From: Stappia stellulata DSM 5886
GTDB lineage: Bacteria; Pseudomonadota; Alphaproteobacteria; Rhizobiales; Stappiaceae
DNA length: 64,000 bases
NCBI RefSeq assembly: GCF_000423705.1
Contig: NZ_KE384083.1
Location: forward strand, 620,001 to 684,000
Reading direction: 5' to 3'
In this document: positions 1-8,768 of the stretch, in pieces
Numbering within the stretch: position 1 is the first letter of the stretch
How the letters are laid out: each line of letters starts with the position of its first letter
Program-made: the position numbers and the translations under genes
Notes under the pieces: generated by a model
The model's input: only the letters and a program-made list of their open reading frames with translations
Told to the model about the DNA's origin: nothing
Database searches by the model: none

Positions 1-111
1 CACAAGCTGAACCAGGGCATCGAGGGCAATCAACGCTTCGTTGTGCGTGACGTGTTTCTGTCCCTGACTTCCTTCCATAAGAGGAAGGGCCAGATGCGGG
101 GTATCGGCCAT
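1..111 (-). CDS. DUF2793 domain-containing protein, N-terminal fragment
   Basis: Only the first 37 codons lie in the window; the gene runs off the left edge. The visible N-terminus opens MADTPHLALPLMEGSQGQKH and continues with a VTHNEAL stretch. This 'leading QKHVTHNEAL' block is characteristic of DUF2793 proteins, which are common in Rhodobacterales/Hyphomicrobiales and often phage-tail associated. An AGGAGA ribosome binding site sits 6 nt before the ATG at 111. Function is unknown; a structural or tail-fibre-like role is suggested only by family context. The recognition rests on the short N-terminal motif. Confidence 0.7.
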   Translation of the reverse strand, partial: MADTPHLALPLMEGSQGQKHVTHNEALIALDALVQLV

Positions 112-293
112 GTGCGTTCTCCTGTCTCAGTGCAAGCGTCTCACAAGACAAGGGAGCGAGGATTAAGTTTTCCGACGCCGAGCCATGGATGGGCGAAACC
201 TGTTTCCCAGGCGGCCAAGGATCCGGCCACGGCAATCTGCCGCCGGTGGCGGCTTCTGTGGCGAAACAATACGGGGGGCGAGGCGCATTTGCC

Positions 294-318
294 CCGACAA
301 GCCGGGCATGCTTGTCGG
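294..318 (-). terminator. Hairpin after the methyltransferase gene
   Basis: A perfect 9-bp inverted repeat (CCGACAAGC / GCTTGTCGG) with a 7-nt loop begins 15 nt past the methyltransferase stop. No T-run follows, so it may be a weak or Rho-assisted terminator. Confidence 0.4.
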
Positions 319-332
319 ACAGGCGAAAGGCG

Positions 333-1193
333 TCACATCGCGTTGGAACCCTTCGCGGACTTCGGCTTTGTGCAGACCACGAAATAGTCCAGACGACGTC
401 CGTCCTCATATTCTTGGTAGCGCATGGTCCCGGGCATATCGGCCCAGTTCAAAGCGTATCCGCGGAAGGGACGTGGCACCCGGTCGATCAGCGCCTTGCG
501 ACGCGGGACATCCTCGCCGATCGCGGCAAAGACATGGGGCGTTATGTCTTCGAACGTATGGAGCACAAGGCCGTTTTTCTTTGCAAGACTTTCGTTCTTG
601 CGACGATGGTTTTCAAGGCGCGCGTCGGTGTAACCGGCAGAGAAAACCATTGTGCCGCCAGGTTTCAGCAAACGCGCGGCCTCACGATAGTACTCGTCCA
701 GCCCGATGTAACTTGCTGCCCCCACACTGAAAATCGCATCGAAACCTGCATCCGGGAATGGCAGCGCGCGGGCGTCTCCCTGCTCGAATGACGCTGTCGG
801 GACATCCTGCAAGCGACTGCGGGCAACCCGGACAGCGGTGGCATTCACCTCCACGCCGACAACTTGCGCGCAAGGAAAGCGGACGGCGCCCAGACGGACA
901 CCGCCGCCAAGACCGCTTCCGATGTCGAGAAGTCGGTCCGGCGCATTTTCACATGCGTCCGACAGACATTCCAGCAAGTGATCGTAAAGCGTTGCCTGCA
1001 GCGGCTCGTTGGAAAAAGGCGGTGTTTCGCGACAGAACGCGTTGGCGGGCGCGTAACCGCTGTTGAAGAAATTCTGCTTTCGTGCGGGCGAGAAGCGATA
1101 GAGCAAGACATAGATCATCTCCTGAAACCGATTCTGCATCGATTTCGGGAGCTTGCGCTGCAGTTTCCGCTTGAGTTGATAAAGGCCCGACAT
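333..1193 (-). CDS. Class I SAM-dependent methyltransferase
   Basis: This 286-residue cytosolic protein has a Rossmann-type methyltransferase core. Motif I LLDIGSGLGGG is at about residues 88-98, the acidic residue that binds the SAM ribose is near E115 (GVEVN), motif II is near QGD 138-140 followed by ALPFPDAGFD, and LLKPGG is at 175-180. This is the Methyltransf_11/25 layout, with a basic, possibly membrane-associating N-terminal extension of about 80 residues (KRKLQRKLPKS). The substrate cannot be read from the sequence; small-molecule or lipid O/N-methylation is typical. It lies 230 bp from the isomerase gene upstream, so it is probably transcribed on its own. The ATG at 1193 is the only reasonable start. 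Confidence 0.85.
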   Translation of the reverse strand: MSGLYQLKRKLQRKLPKSMQNRFQEMIYVLLYRFSPARKQNFFNSGYAPANAFCRETPPFSNEPLQATLYDHLLECLSDACENAPDRLLDIGSGLGGGVRLGAVRFPCAQVVGVEVNATAVRVARSRLQDVPTASFEQGDARALPFPDAGFDAIFSVGAASYIGLDEYYREAARLLKPGGTMVFSAGYTDARLENHRRKNESLAKKNGLVLHTFEDITPHVFAAIGEDVPRRKALIDRVPRPFRGYALNWADMPGTMRYQEYEDGRRLDYFVVCTKPKSAKGSNAM

Positions 1194-1423
1194 TGATGGC
1201 TCCGGTTCACGCGCAACTGATTGACGTCAAGCGCCCAAACTCTGGCATTGCGTCATTGAAAACCGGGATAGTCCATTCGGCATGCCATTGCCATCCCGTC
1301 TGGCCGGCAAAGCTGTCACGGCCAACACGGCCGCACCATTGGCGGCCGGATCTGTCGACAAACCCCCGACGTCTCTCCAAGCCGGCACAACGCGCCTCTG
1401 AGCGGCCGCGCGCGGACCTGCAA

Positions 1424-2614
1424 TCAACCCGCATGAGGCCAGTCCGGACCGCGCACCTGCGCCAGCTCCGACAGGGCACAAACGATATGATAGAGCGAGC
1501 TTGCCGGCGAAGGTTCTGCAACGAAGCGCCCGTCCGCGTCGAGCTTGTCCCGCCACAACCCGGCAGGCTCGCTTACAAGGAACAGCTCAAGCGCGACAAC
1601 GGCCCTGCGGGCAGAGGCGAGATAATGCAACCGCTCCGGTCCGCCCGACAGGCGGGCAAGCGCCAGCGCCGCCTTGATCCATTCGGTCTGCCCCCAAAGC
1701 CGCGCAACCGGCGCACGGATCGAAAAATCGTCGTTCAATTCCAGCATCGCCACGTGGCGCGCGGGGCAAATGCCCCAGGTTTCCCCGACCGCGAAAAGGC
1801 GACGCGCTGCAATCGCCGCATCGTCGCGCCCGCGCGTTCGAGACCAGTGCAGCGCCAGCCACGCCCATTCGAACTGGTGCCCCGGCTCGACCTGCCGGCC
1901 GCTTTCGCCCGACACCGGACGCCAGTCGCTTGCAAAAAACTCCCGCAGCGCCCCGCTCGACGCATCGATGAACCGGTCAAGCGCAAGCCCCATGAGCTCG
2001 TCGGCAAGATCGCTCCATCGGCGACCGCCGCCGACCGCCTCCCAGGCGAACGCGGCTTCCAGCAAATGCATATGCGGATTGGCCCGCAGCGGTTCGCGCG
2101 GCGGCGTGCCCTCCTCAAAGCCTGCGACGGGATGCCGGTAGTCCGCCTCCAGGCGGTCTAGCAGCGCGGCTGCAACGCGTTCCAGTTCCTCGCGACGGGC
2201 GGGCAGTGCCTTCCATGCATGGGCCAGTGCAAGCAGGGCAAACGGCTGATTGTAGAGGTCGAAACGACCGTCGATCAGCGTGCCATCCGGCGCAACCATA
2301 TCCGCGAAGGTTCCGTCGGGGAGCCGGAACCGGGCCAGATACCAGTCCATTGCCCGGCTCGCGATTGCCTGCCAGTCGCCCGTCCATCCAAGCCGGCCGG
2401 CCACAATCACGGAATAGATCTGACGGGGTTGCACGCGGCCCCGGCATGGCCCGACTACCGCATGCGGGCCGTCAGGATCGATCGCTTCGCGGAAGCCGCC
2501 CGTGTCGGCATCGAACCCGAGTCCGGTCCACCGGGGCATCGCCTCACACAGAAGCCATCGCGTCAAGCGTTCGGACGCCGCGCGAAGCCATGCACTCTGC
2601 TCGTCCTCGGTCAT
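1424..2614 (-). CDS. AGE-family sugar epimerase/isomerase
   Basis: At 396 residues this matches the N-acylglucosamine 2-epimerase / aldose-ketose isomerase family, which folds as an (alpha/alpha)6 barrel. Visible family motifs are RVQPRQIYS near residue 60, NPHMHLLEAAF (catalytic His region), EPGHQFEWAW and SSLYHIVCAL near the C-terminus, which carry the conserved His and Arg residues. Members interconvert mannose/fructose, GlcNAc/ManNAc or sulfoquinovose; the exact sugar is not decidable here. A GGGAG site precedes the ATG at 2614. It is the last gene of the leftward PotABC-like/oxidoreductase operon, separated from the FAD oxidoreductase by 169 bp of unremarkable sequence, so co-transcription is an inference. 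Confidence 0.85.
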   Translation of the reverse strand: MTEDEQSAWLRAASERLTRWLLCEAMPRWTGLGFDADTGGFREAIDPDGPHAVVGPCRGRVQPRQIYSVIVAGRLGWTGDWQAIASRAMDWYLARFRLPDGTFADMVAPDGTLIDGRFDLYNQPFALLALAHAWKALPARREELERVAAALLDRLEADYRHPVAGFEEGTPPREPLRANPHMHLLEAAFAWEAVGGGRRWSDLADELMGLALDRFIDASSGALREFFASDWRPVSGESGRQVEPGHQFEWAWLALHWSRTRGRDDAAIAARRLFAVGETWGICPARHVAMLELNDDFSIRAPVARLWGQTEWIKAALALARLSGGPERLHYLASARRAVVALELFLVSEPAGLWRDKLDADGRFVAEPSPASSLYHIVCALSELAQVRGPDWPHAG

Positions 2615-2783
2615 CGATTGCTCCCTGCGGACGGATGTGGCGCGAACCGCAGCTTTCGCGACTCGCCTTGGCCTGTCCGTTTCCGCTTCTGTTTACAACC
2701 TCCATGCCCACGACCGCATCCCCTCACCGGCAAAAACCGCTTTCCGGCCGCGGGACCAACCGAACGGCACGTCGCGAACCCGG

Positions 2784-4085
2784 TCAGATGCCGATGCGGT
2801 CGCGCAGCCGATAGACAAGCACGGACGGGGCCAGGAACCAGGGATTTCCGGCATAGAGTGGCCGTGTCGGAAAGGAAATCCGCGAAAACGCGGAGCGCTC
2901 CTGTTCAAGCCCGGCAGCGGCCCGGCCGGTGCGCATGCCGAGATAGCTCGCCATGCCGACACCCGACCCGCAAAACCCCATGGCGTGAAACAGGCCGCGA
3001 TCCTCGCCGCAATGGGCCATCGTGTCGAACGTATAGCCGACGAAGCCCATCCAGGAGTGGCTAACGCGGGTCGTTCCAAGTTCCGGGAAGAGACGGGACA
3101 GCTCGCGGTGCAGCTTCACCGCGCTCTTGCGCGGATCGGTTTCGCTCAAAGACACCCGGCCGCCGAAGAGCACGCGTTTGCGATCCGGCGAGGGACGGTA
3201 GTAATAGACCAGCTTGCGGGTATCGGACAGGATCCGGTCGGTCGGCATGATTGTGTCCATCACCGCGCGCGGAAGCTCTTCCGTCGCGATCACATAGGAG
3301 CCGATGGAGATGATGCGACGACGGTGCCAGGGCGAGAGCGGTCCCGAATAGCCGTTTGTCGCCAGGATCACCTTGCCGGCCCGCACCGGTCCTTGCGCCG
3401 TTGCAACGGAAAAGCCCGCGCCGTCGCGCGACAACCCGCTCACCGCGCAATGCCCCTTCACGAGCGCACCGGCCTCGCATACGCGCCGAAGCAGCGCCGG
3501 GTGATACTTTCCGACATCGATCGACGCATGATGCGGATAGACCACCCCGCCATGATAGGCGTCGGTCCCAAGCTCGCTCGCCATTTCCGCCTTGGGAACC
3601 GCATAGGCGCCCGTGTCCCAGACCGGATGACCGGCCGCGCACTCGCGCGCCAGCGCATCGTAGAGATGCGGCTTGTGGGCGCCGTGGAACCGGCCGACGG
3701 GCTTGAAGTCGCAGTCGAGCTTTTCCTCCAAAACAAGCGCGTGCATGTAGTCGAGCGAGGCCTGCCCCTCCGCCAGCAGCGCTCGCGCAAGCGCTTCCCC
3801 ATAGCGGCGCGTCAGGGCGGCAAACGACGGCTTGATGGAGGTGGAGACCTGCCCGCCGTTGCGCGTGCTGCATCCCCAGCCCGGCCGATCCGCATCGAGC
3901 ACAAGCGTCGACAGGCCCGCGCGCGCCGTCTGGAGCGCGGCGTTGAGGCCGGTGTAGCCCGCCCCGACGATGACCACATCGGCCTCGCCCGGAAGGTCCA
4001 CCGCCGGGAGGTCCGGCTGCGGCGTGGCGCCTTGCCAATAGGGCGTTGCGGAAAAGTCCTCGGTGAACAGGTCGCTGGCACGCAT
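2784..4085 (-). CDS. DAO-family FAD-dependent oxidoreductase (PuuB-like)
   Basis: The protein has 433 residues. The ADP-binding GAGYTG is at residues 41-46, followed by the STRNGGQ signature seen in gamma-glutamylputrescine oxidase (PuuB) and related amine oxidases; a DAO/glycine-oxidase fold covers the rest. Such enzymes oxidise primary or secondary amines to aldehydes with H2O2 release. I chose the ATG at 4085 because the frame stays open far upstream only as a shadow of the GMC gene; the start lies 11 nt after the GMC stop. The operon position next to a polyamine-type importer and an aldehyde dehydrogenase supports amine catabolism, but the substrate is inferred. Confidence 0.88.
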   Translation of the reverse strand: MRASDLFTEDFSATPYWQGATPQPDLPAVDLPGEADVVIVGAGYTGLNAALQTARAGLSTLVLDADRPGWGCSTRNGGQVSTSIKPSFAALTRRYGEALARALLAEGQASLDYMHALVLEEKLDCDFKPVGRFHGAHKPHLYDALARECAAGHPVWDTGAYAVPKAEMASELGTDAYHGGVVYPHHASIDVGKYHPALLRRVCEAGALVKGHCAVSGLSRDGAGFSVATAQGPVRAGKVILATNGYSGPLSPWHRRRIISIGSYVIATEELPRAVMDTIMPTDRILSDTRKLVYYYRPSPDRKRVLFGGRVSLSETDPRKSAVKLHRELSRLFPELGTTRVSHSWMGFVGYTFDTMAHCGEDRGLFHAMGFCGSGVGMASYLGMRTGRAAAGLEQERSAFSRISFPTRPLYAGNPWFLAPSVLVYRLRDRIGI

Positions 4086-4096
4086 GACGGCCTTTC

Positions 4097-5719
4097 TCAG
4101 ACGTTCGAATGATCGGCGAGGATCAGGTCCGCACCCTTTTCGCCGACCATGATCGCCGGGGCGTTGGTGTTGCCGGAGGTCACGGTTGGAAAGATCGAGG
4201 CGTCCACGACGCGCAAGGCCTCCACCCCGTAAACCCGAAGCCTTGCATCGACGACATCCCGGGCAGGGTCGGGGCCCATCCGGCAGGTGCTCACCGGGTG
4301 AAAAATGGTGGAGCAGCGGTTGCGCACGTCCTCCAGCATCTCCTCGTCGCCTTGCACCAGCGGGCCCGGAACGATCTCGGTGTCGATCACCGATTGCAGA
4401 GCGGGCGTTGCCGCGATCTTGCGCAAGAGCTTGCAGCCCTCGACCATCTCGGTCAGGTCCTGACTGGTGCTGAGCGAATTGGGATGGATTTCCGGCGCGG
4501 CAAACGGATCGGCGCTGCGCAGGCAGATGTGGCCCCGGCTCGTCGGGCGGGTCGGCTGCATGCCGAGCAGGAAGCCGGGAAACCGGTCCGGGTTCATCAG
4601 CGGACGCTTGCCCTTGGGCGCTTTCGTGTAGCTCACCGGCGAGAAGTAGAGCTGAATGTTCGCACGCGGCGCCTCCGGATTGCTGCGCACAAAACCGCCA
4701 GCCTGGTTGACACCGAGCGACAATGGCCCGCGCCGGGTCGCGACATAACGCATGCCCTGCAGGAGCTTGCCCCACCAGGGATAGAGCTGGTTGTTGAGTG
4801 TCGGAACCTTCGACCGGTAGAGGTAGTCGAGCCCCAGATGATCTTGCAGGTTCTGGCCGACGCCCGGCCGGGCCTCCACCACCTCGATGCCCTTCGCCTG
4901 AAGATGCGCCGCCGGTCCGATGCCGGAAAGCATCAGGATCTGCGGCGAGTTCACCGCGCCGGCGCTCAGGATCACCTCGCGGCGAGCACGCACGGTCTTC
5001 TCGGTGCCGCCCTGCCGGTAAGCGACGCCGACCGCGCATTTTCCCTCCATCAGGATGCGGGTGGTGTGGGCGCGGGTGACGATCTTCAGGTTTGCCCGCC
5101 GGCGGGCCGGCGCCAGATAGGCGCGCGCCGTCGACATGCGAAAACCGCCCTTGGCGGTGTTCTGGTAGACGCCCACCCCTTCCTGATCGGCGCCGTTGAA
5201 GTCCGCGTTGCGCGAGAAACCCGCCTGTTCGCCGGCCTCCAGGAACACGTCGCACAAGGGATGCAGATCCCGGCGCATGGTCGCCACATGCAAGGGCCCG
5301 TCATTGCCCCGGTAGTCGTCGCCGCCCGCGTCATTGGTCTCGGCACGCTTGAAACAGGGCAGCACATCCTCCCAGCCCCAGCCGGGATTGCCCATTGCCT
5401 TCCAGTCGTCGAAATCCGCATGCTGGCCGCGAATATAGACCATGGCGTTGATCGAGCTGGAGCCGCCCAGCACCTTGCCGCGCGGCCAGTAACCGGAGCG
5501 GTTGGCAAGGCCGGGGTCCGGCTCTGTTGCGTACATCCAGTTGATCGAGGCGTTGTAGAACGCCTTGCCGTAGCCGATCGGCATCCAGATCCAGAAATTC
5601 CGGTCCGACCCGCCCGCCTCCAGCAGGCAGACGGAGAAGCGACCACTTTCGCTGAGGCGCGCGGCAAGGGTTGCGCCGGCCGACCCCGCGCCAACGACCA
5701 CAAAATCATAGTCCGACAT
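4097..5719 (-). CDS. GMC-family oxidoreductase (choline dehydrogenase-like)
   Basis: This 540-residue flavoprotein has the FAD-binding VVGAGSAGATLAARL at residues 8-22. GMC signature 1 (GKVLGGSSSINAMVYIRG) is near residue 80-97, signature 2 (GAVNSPQILMLSGIGP) is in the middle, and the catalytic His region FHPVSTCRMGPD and SGNTNAPAIMVGEKGADLI are at the C-terminus. The family oxidises alcohols to aldehydes; BetA (choline) and polyethylene-glycol or polyol dehydrogenases are close in form. Only 7 nt separate it from the upstream permease gene and 11 nt from the downstream FAD oxidoreductase. It is therefore very likely in the operon and acts on the imported compound. Confidence 0.92.
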   Translation of the reverse strand: MSDYDFVVVGAGSAGATLAARLSESGRFSVCLLEAGGSDRNFWIWMPIGYGKAFYNASINWMYATEPDPGLANRSGYWPRGKVLGGSSSINAMVYIRGQHADFDDWKAMGNPGWGWEDVLPCFKRAETNDAGGDDYRGNDGPLHVATMRRDLHPLCDVFLEAGEQAGFSRNADFNGADQEGVGVYQNTAKGGFRMSTARAYLAPARRRANLKIVTRAHTTRILMEGKCAVGVAYRQGGTEKTVRARREVILSAGAVNSPQILMLSGIGPAAHLQAKGIEVVEARPGVGQNLQDHLGLDYLYRSKVPTLNNQLYPWWGKLLQGMRYVATRRGPLSLGVNQAGGFVRSNPEAPRANIQLYFSPVSYTKAPKGKRPLMNPDRFPGFLLGMQPTRPTSRGHICLRSADPFAAPEIHPNSLSTSQDLTEMVEGCKLLRKIAATPALQSVIDTEIVPGPLVQGDEEMLEDVRNRCSTIFHPVSTCRMGPDPARDVVDARLRVYGVEALRVVDASIFPTVTSGNTNAPAIMVGEKGADLILADHSNV

Positions 5720-5726
5720 GGAAATC

Positions 5727-6584
5727 CTACCGAACGGTCTTGTCGCGCTGAACCGCGATCGAAACCAGCGCCAGTAGCCCCGAGCCGACCATCAGGAAGA
5801 AGGAAACGGCATTGAGAACCGGCGTGGACCCGACCTTGGCCATGCGGTCGTACATGGTGATTGTCAACGGCGCCTCGGAGCCAACGAGAAACAACGTCGT
5901 GTTGAAGTTTTCGAAGGACACGAGAAAGGCAACGATACCGGCGGCGATCATCGCCGGACGCAGGAACGGCAGCGTGATGGTGCGCAACACGCGCAAGCGC
6001 GTCGCCCCGAGATTGAGCGCCGCCTCTTCCATCGTCGCGTCGAACTTCTTCAGCCGCGCGGTGATCACCAGCGACGTGATCGTGGTGATGAAGGAGAACT
6101 GGCCAAGCACGACAAGGAAGATGCCGGGACGCAGGAAGTCCAGATCGATCCCCAGGCCGCGGTCGAAGTAATTGGCCATGTTGCTGGCGATCACCAGGAT
6201 GGAGATGCCGAGGATCACGCCGGGAATGACGAGCGGGATCACCATCACGATGTAGAGCGTGTTCTTGAAGGGAAACTGGCCGCGCACGAAGAGGAAGGCA
6301 TTCGTGGTTCCCACGAAAACCGACAGCGTCGAGACGAAGATCGCGATCACGAAGGAATAATAGAGCCCGCGCAGCAAGCGCCGGTCATGAAACATGCCGA
6401 GCTTGGGTTCGGTGTCGTTGAAGAACCAGTCGAGCGTGAAGCCCTGCCAGGGAAGTGCGGGAAACAGGCTGTCGTTGAACGCAAAGGTGCCGGCTGCCAC
6501 CAGCGGGGCAGCGAGGAAAAGGAAAAACGCCAGGACGTAGGCGCGGTAGCCCCAGACGAAGGGCGCGGGTGCGGATCTGGCCAT
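5727..6584 (-). CDS. ABC transporter permease, PotC-like
   Basis: This 285-residue inner-membrane protein has six predicted helices. The EAA loop that contacts the ATPase is EEAALNLGATRLRVLRTITL, in the C-terminal half. An N-terminal helix (AYVLAFFLFLAAPLVAAGTF) precedes the periplasmic part. It is the second permease of a spermidine/putrescine-type importer. A strong GAGGAGGAGG site precedes the ATG at 6584, 13 nt after the first permease gene. Substrate specificity lies in the binding protein and cannot be stated from this gene. Confidence 0.92.
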   Translation of the reverse strand: MARSAPAPFVWGYRAYVLAFFLFLAAPLVAAGTFAFNDSLFPALPWQGFTLDWFFNDTEPKLGMFHDRRLLRGLYYSFVIAIFVSTLSVFVGTTNAFLFVRGQFPFKNTLYIVMVIPLVIPGVILGISILVIASNMANYFDRGLGIDLDFLRPGIFLVVLGQFSFITTITSLVITARLKKFDATMEEAALNLGATRLRVLRTITLPFLRPAMIAAGIVAFLVSFENFNTTLFLVGSEAPLTITMYDRMAKVGSTPVLNAVSFFLMVGSGLLALVSIAVQRDKTVR

Positions 6585-6597
6585 CGGCTCCTCCTCC

Positions 6598-7467
6598 TCA
6601 GCTCTTGGCGACGGTGTTGGCGAGTGTCTGGCCGCTCAGCTTCAGCCCGAGCCAGATCACCGTGGAGGTGAAGGCAAGCAACAGGAAGCCGAAGGCCGCA
6701 CCCGACTCCCAGTTGAAGCGGGTGATGAACTGGTCGTAGATCTGCTCGGTGAACCAGCTGGAGTTTTTTCCGCCCAAGAGGATCGGCGTCAGATAGGAGC
6801 CGGCGGTGAGCATGAAGACCACAATGCAGCCCGACACGATGCCCGGCATCGCATAGGGAACGATGATGCGCCTCAGAACGGTGAACCCGCTGCCGCCGAG
6901 GTTGTAGCCCGCCTCCACCAGACTGTCGTCCATGCCGTCGAGGGTCGAGACGAGCGGCACGATCATGAAGAGGATCACCGTGTAGACGAGCCCGATGATC
7001 ACCGTCACGTCGTTGTAGAGGAACTCGATCGGCCCGGAAATCAGCCCCGTCCACTGCAGGAAAGTGGAAATCACACCGGTCTCGCGCAGCAGCAGGATCC
7101 AGCCGAAGGCGCGGATCAGGTCGCTCACCCACAAGGGGATCAGGCACAGCAAAAACAGCGCCCCGCGCGTGCGGTTCCCGGCGATCTTGGCGATGTAGTA
7201 GGCTATCGGAAAGCCGATCAGCAGGGCCAGCGCCGTCACCAGAAGCGACATCGTCCCGGTCCGCAAAAGCGTGTTCCAGTAGATCGGCTCGTTGATGAAA
7301 TCGATGTAATTGCCGAGGCCGTACTCATAGACGCGCGGCGCCACCTTCTCGCGCAGCGACAGCGCGACCATGCCGATGTGCGGCACGACGATCAGCAGCG
7401 CGATCCACATTGCGAAGGGCGCGAACAACAGGATCAGCGTCAGGCGGCGGACATCTTTCTGCACCAT
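6598..7467 (-). CDS. ABC transporter permease, PotB-like
   Basis: A permease of 289 residues with six helices, starting MVQKDVRRLTLILLFAPF. The EAA loop VEAGYNLGGSGFTVLRRIIV is in the second half. I set the start at 7467, where the ATPase stop and this ATG overlap as TGATG, the usual translational coupling; the frame is open 16 codons further upstream but that would overlap the ATPase gene. It pairs with the downstream permease to form the membrane channel of the importer. Confidence 0.9.
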   Translation of the reverse strand: MVQKDVRRLTLILLFAPFAMWIALLIVVPHIGMVALSLREKVAPRVYEYGLGNYIDFINEPIYWNTLLRTGTMSLLVTALALLIGFPIAYYIAKIAGNRTRGALFLLCLIPLWVSDLIRAFGWILLLRETGVISTFLQWTGLISGPIEFLYNDVTVIIGLVYTVILFMIVPLVSTLDGMDDSLVEAGYNLGGSGFTVLRRIIVPYAMPGIVSGCIVVFMLTAGSYLTPILLGGKNSSWFTEQIYDQFITRFNWESGAAFGFLLLAFTSTVIWLGLKLSGQTLANTVAKS

Positions 7468-8582
7468 CACACGGCCCCGCTTCGCGGAAAGCACATGGCG
7501 TGCTGCGCCGACCACGACAGGCGCACCGCCTCGCCCGGGGCCAGATCGCCATCGCCGGTCAGCGTGACGTCGGCCTCGATCAGTTCGCCACTTCCGCTGC
7601 GCACAAGAACACGGCTGTTGGCGCCGTTGAACAGCAGGCTGTCGACGACCCCGTCCATGTGGTTGTCGCCCAGCGCGGCGGCGGCATCGGCTGCGCGCAC
7701 CGTGTTGATGAACTCCGGCCGCACGAAGATTTCCACCGCCTCGCCCTCGCCGATGCGCAAGCCCCCCCCGGCGGTGAAGCTCATTGTCAGTCCCTGCCCG
7801 GTCGCGACCTTGCCGCCCGTGCCGTCACTTGCCGTGACCTTGCCGGACCAGCGGTTGCTGTCGCCGACAAAGCCGGCGACGAAGGCCGTGTTCGGCCGGT
7901 GATAAAGCGCCTGCGGCGTTCCGATCTGCTCGAAGTTGCCGTCGTTCATGATCGCCACGTGATCGGACATCACCAGCGCCTCGGACTGGTCGTGGGTGAT
8001 GTAGATGAAGGTGGTGTTGAACTGGTGTTGCAGCAGTTTCAGCTCGATCTTCATCGCCTCGCGCAGCTTCAGGTCGAGCGCGCCGAGCGGTTCGTCGAGC
8101 AGAAGCACATCGGGATCGAGCACCATGCAGCGGGCAATCGCGATGCGCTGTTTCTGTCCGCCCGAAAGCTGATGGATCTCGCGCCCGCCGACATCGGGCA
8201 GCGCGATGCGCTCCAGCACATCCTGGACGCGGCGCTTGATCTCGTCGGTGTTCGCCCCCCGGCACCGCAGGCCGTAGGCGATGTTTTCGTAGACGTTCAT
8301 CATCGGAAACAGCGCCAGATGCTGGAACACCATCTTGACGTTGCGCCTGTTGGGCGGCGTGCCGAGCACCGACTTGCCCTTGATGCGGATGTCCCCGCCG
8401 CTCGGTTCCTCGAAGCCCGCGATCATGCGCATCAAGGTGGTCTTGCCGCAACCGGACGGACCGAGAATGGAGAAGAACGACCCGCTCGGAATGTTGAAGG
8501 ACACATCCTTCACCGCGCGAACGGACCCGAAGGACTTGGAAATGCCTTGGCACTCGAGATCGTAGGCCGGGGTTTCGGTCAT
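7467..8582 (-). CDS. ABC transporter ATP-binding protein, PotA-like
   Basis: A 371-residue ATPase. Walker A GPSGCGKTT is near residue 40, the Q-loop VFQHLALFP follows, the signature is LSGGQKQRIAIARC, Walker B is VLLLDEPLGALD, and the switch His is in ITHDQSEAL. A TOBE domain makes up the last ~110 residues, as in PotA/MalK-type importers. It energises the two downstream permeases. Its gene is separated from the binding-protein gene by a 186-bp spacer containing a strong hairpin, and it overlaps the next gene by one base, so it leads the tightly coupled part of the operon. Confidence 0.93.
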   Translation of the reverse strand: MTETPAYDLECQGISKSFGSVRAVKDVSFNIPSGSFFSILGPSGCGKTTLMRMIAGFEEPSGGDIRIKGKSVLGTPPNRRNVKMVFQHLALFPMMNVYENIAYGLRCRGANTDEIKRRVQDVLERIALPDVGGREIHQLSGGQKQRIAIARCMVLDPDVLLLDEPLGALDLKLREAMKIELKLLQHQFNTTFIYITHDQSEALVMSDHVAIMNDGNFEQIGTPQALYHRPNTAFVAGFVGDSNRWSGKVTASDGTGGKVATGQGLTMSFTAGGGLRIGEGEAVEIFVRPEFINTVRAADAAAALGDNHMDGVVDSLLFNGANSRVLVRSGSGELIEADVTLTGDGDLAPGEAVRLSWSAQHAMCFPRSGAV

Positions 8583-8706
8583 GAATTACGCCAACTGGAA
8601 AACATGCAGACAAACGGCGGCAGGCGAGAGTGCGCCCGCGCCATCGAACAGCCCCTCGTTCCGAAAACGGACCGGAGGCTTCAACCTGTGAAGGTCGCAA
8701 CCAGGA

Positions 8707-8740
8707 CGGGGCGCACGCACAGGAGCGGGCGTGCGCCCCG
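8707..8740 (-). terminator. Strong hairpin after the binding-protein gene
   Basis: A perfect 12-bp stem (CGGGGCGCACGC / GCGTGCGCCCCG) with a 10-nt loop lies 29 nt past the binding-protein stop and before the ATPase gene. There is no U-tract. In this position it more likely stabilises the upstream transcript or attenuates read-through than ends the operon. Confidence 0.5.
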
Positions 8741-8768
8741 CAAGGTCTCGGTCGGGACGAAGCGGCGA

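Noticed and set aside
4086-5255. Upstream in-frame extension of the DAO-family oxidoreductase
   Set aside because: It overlaps the GMC gene in another frame and is arginine/glycine-rich shadow sequence; the conserved protein begins at 4085.
4109-5815. Long rightward open frame opposite the GMC oxidoreductase gene
   Set aside because: It is the antisense shadow of a clear GMC gene: arginine/histidine-rich, no domain, no start site. High GC keeps such frames open.
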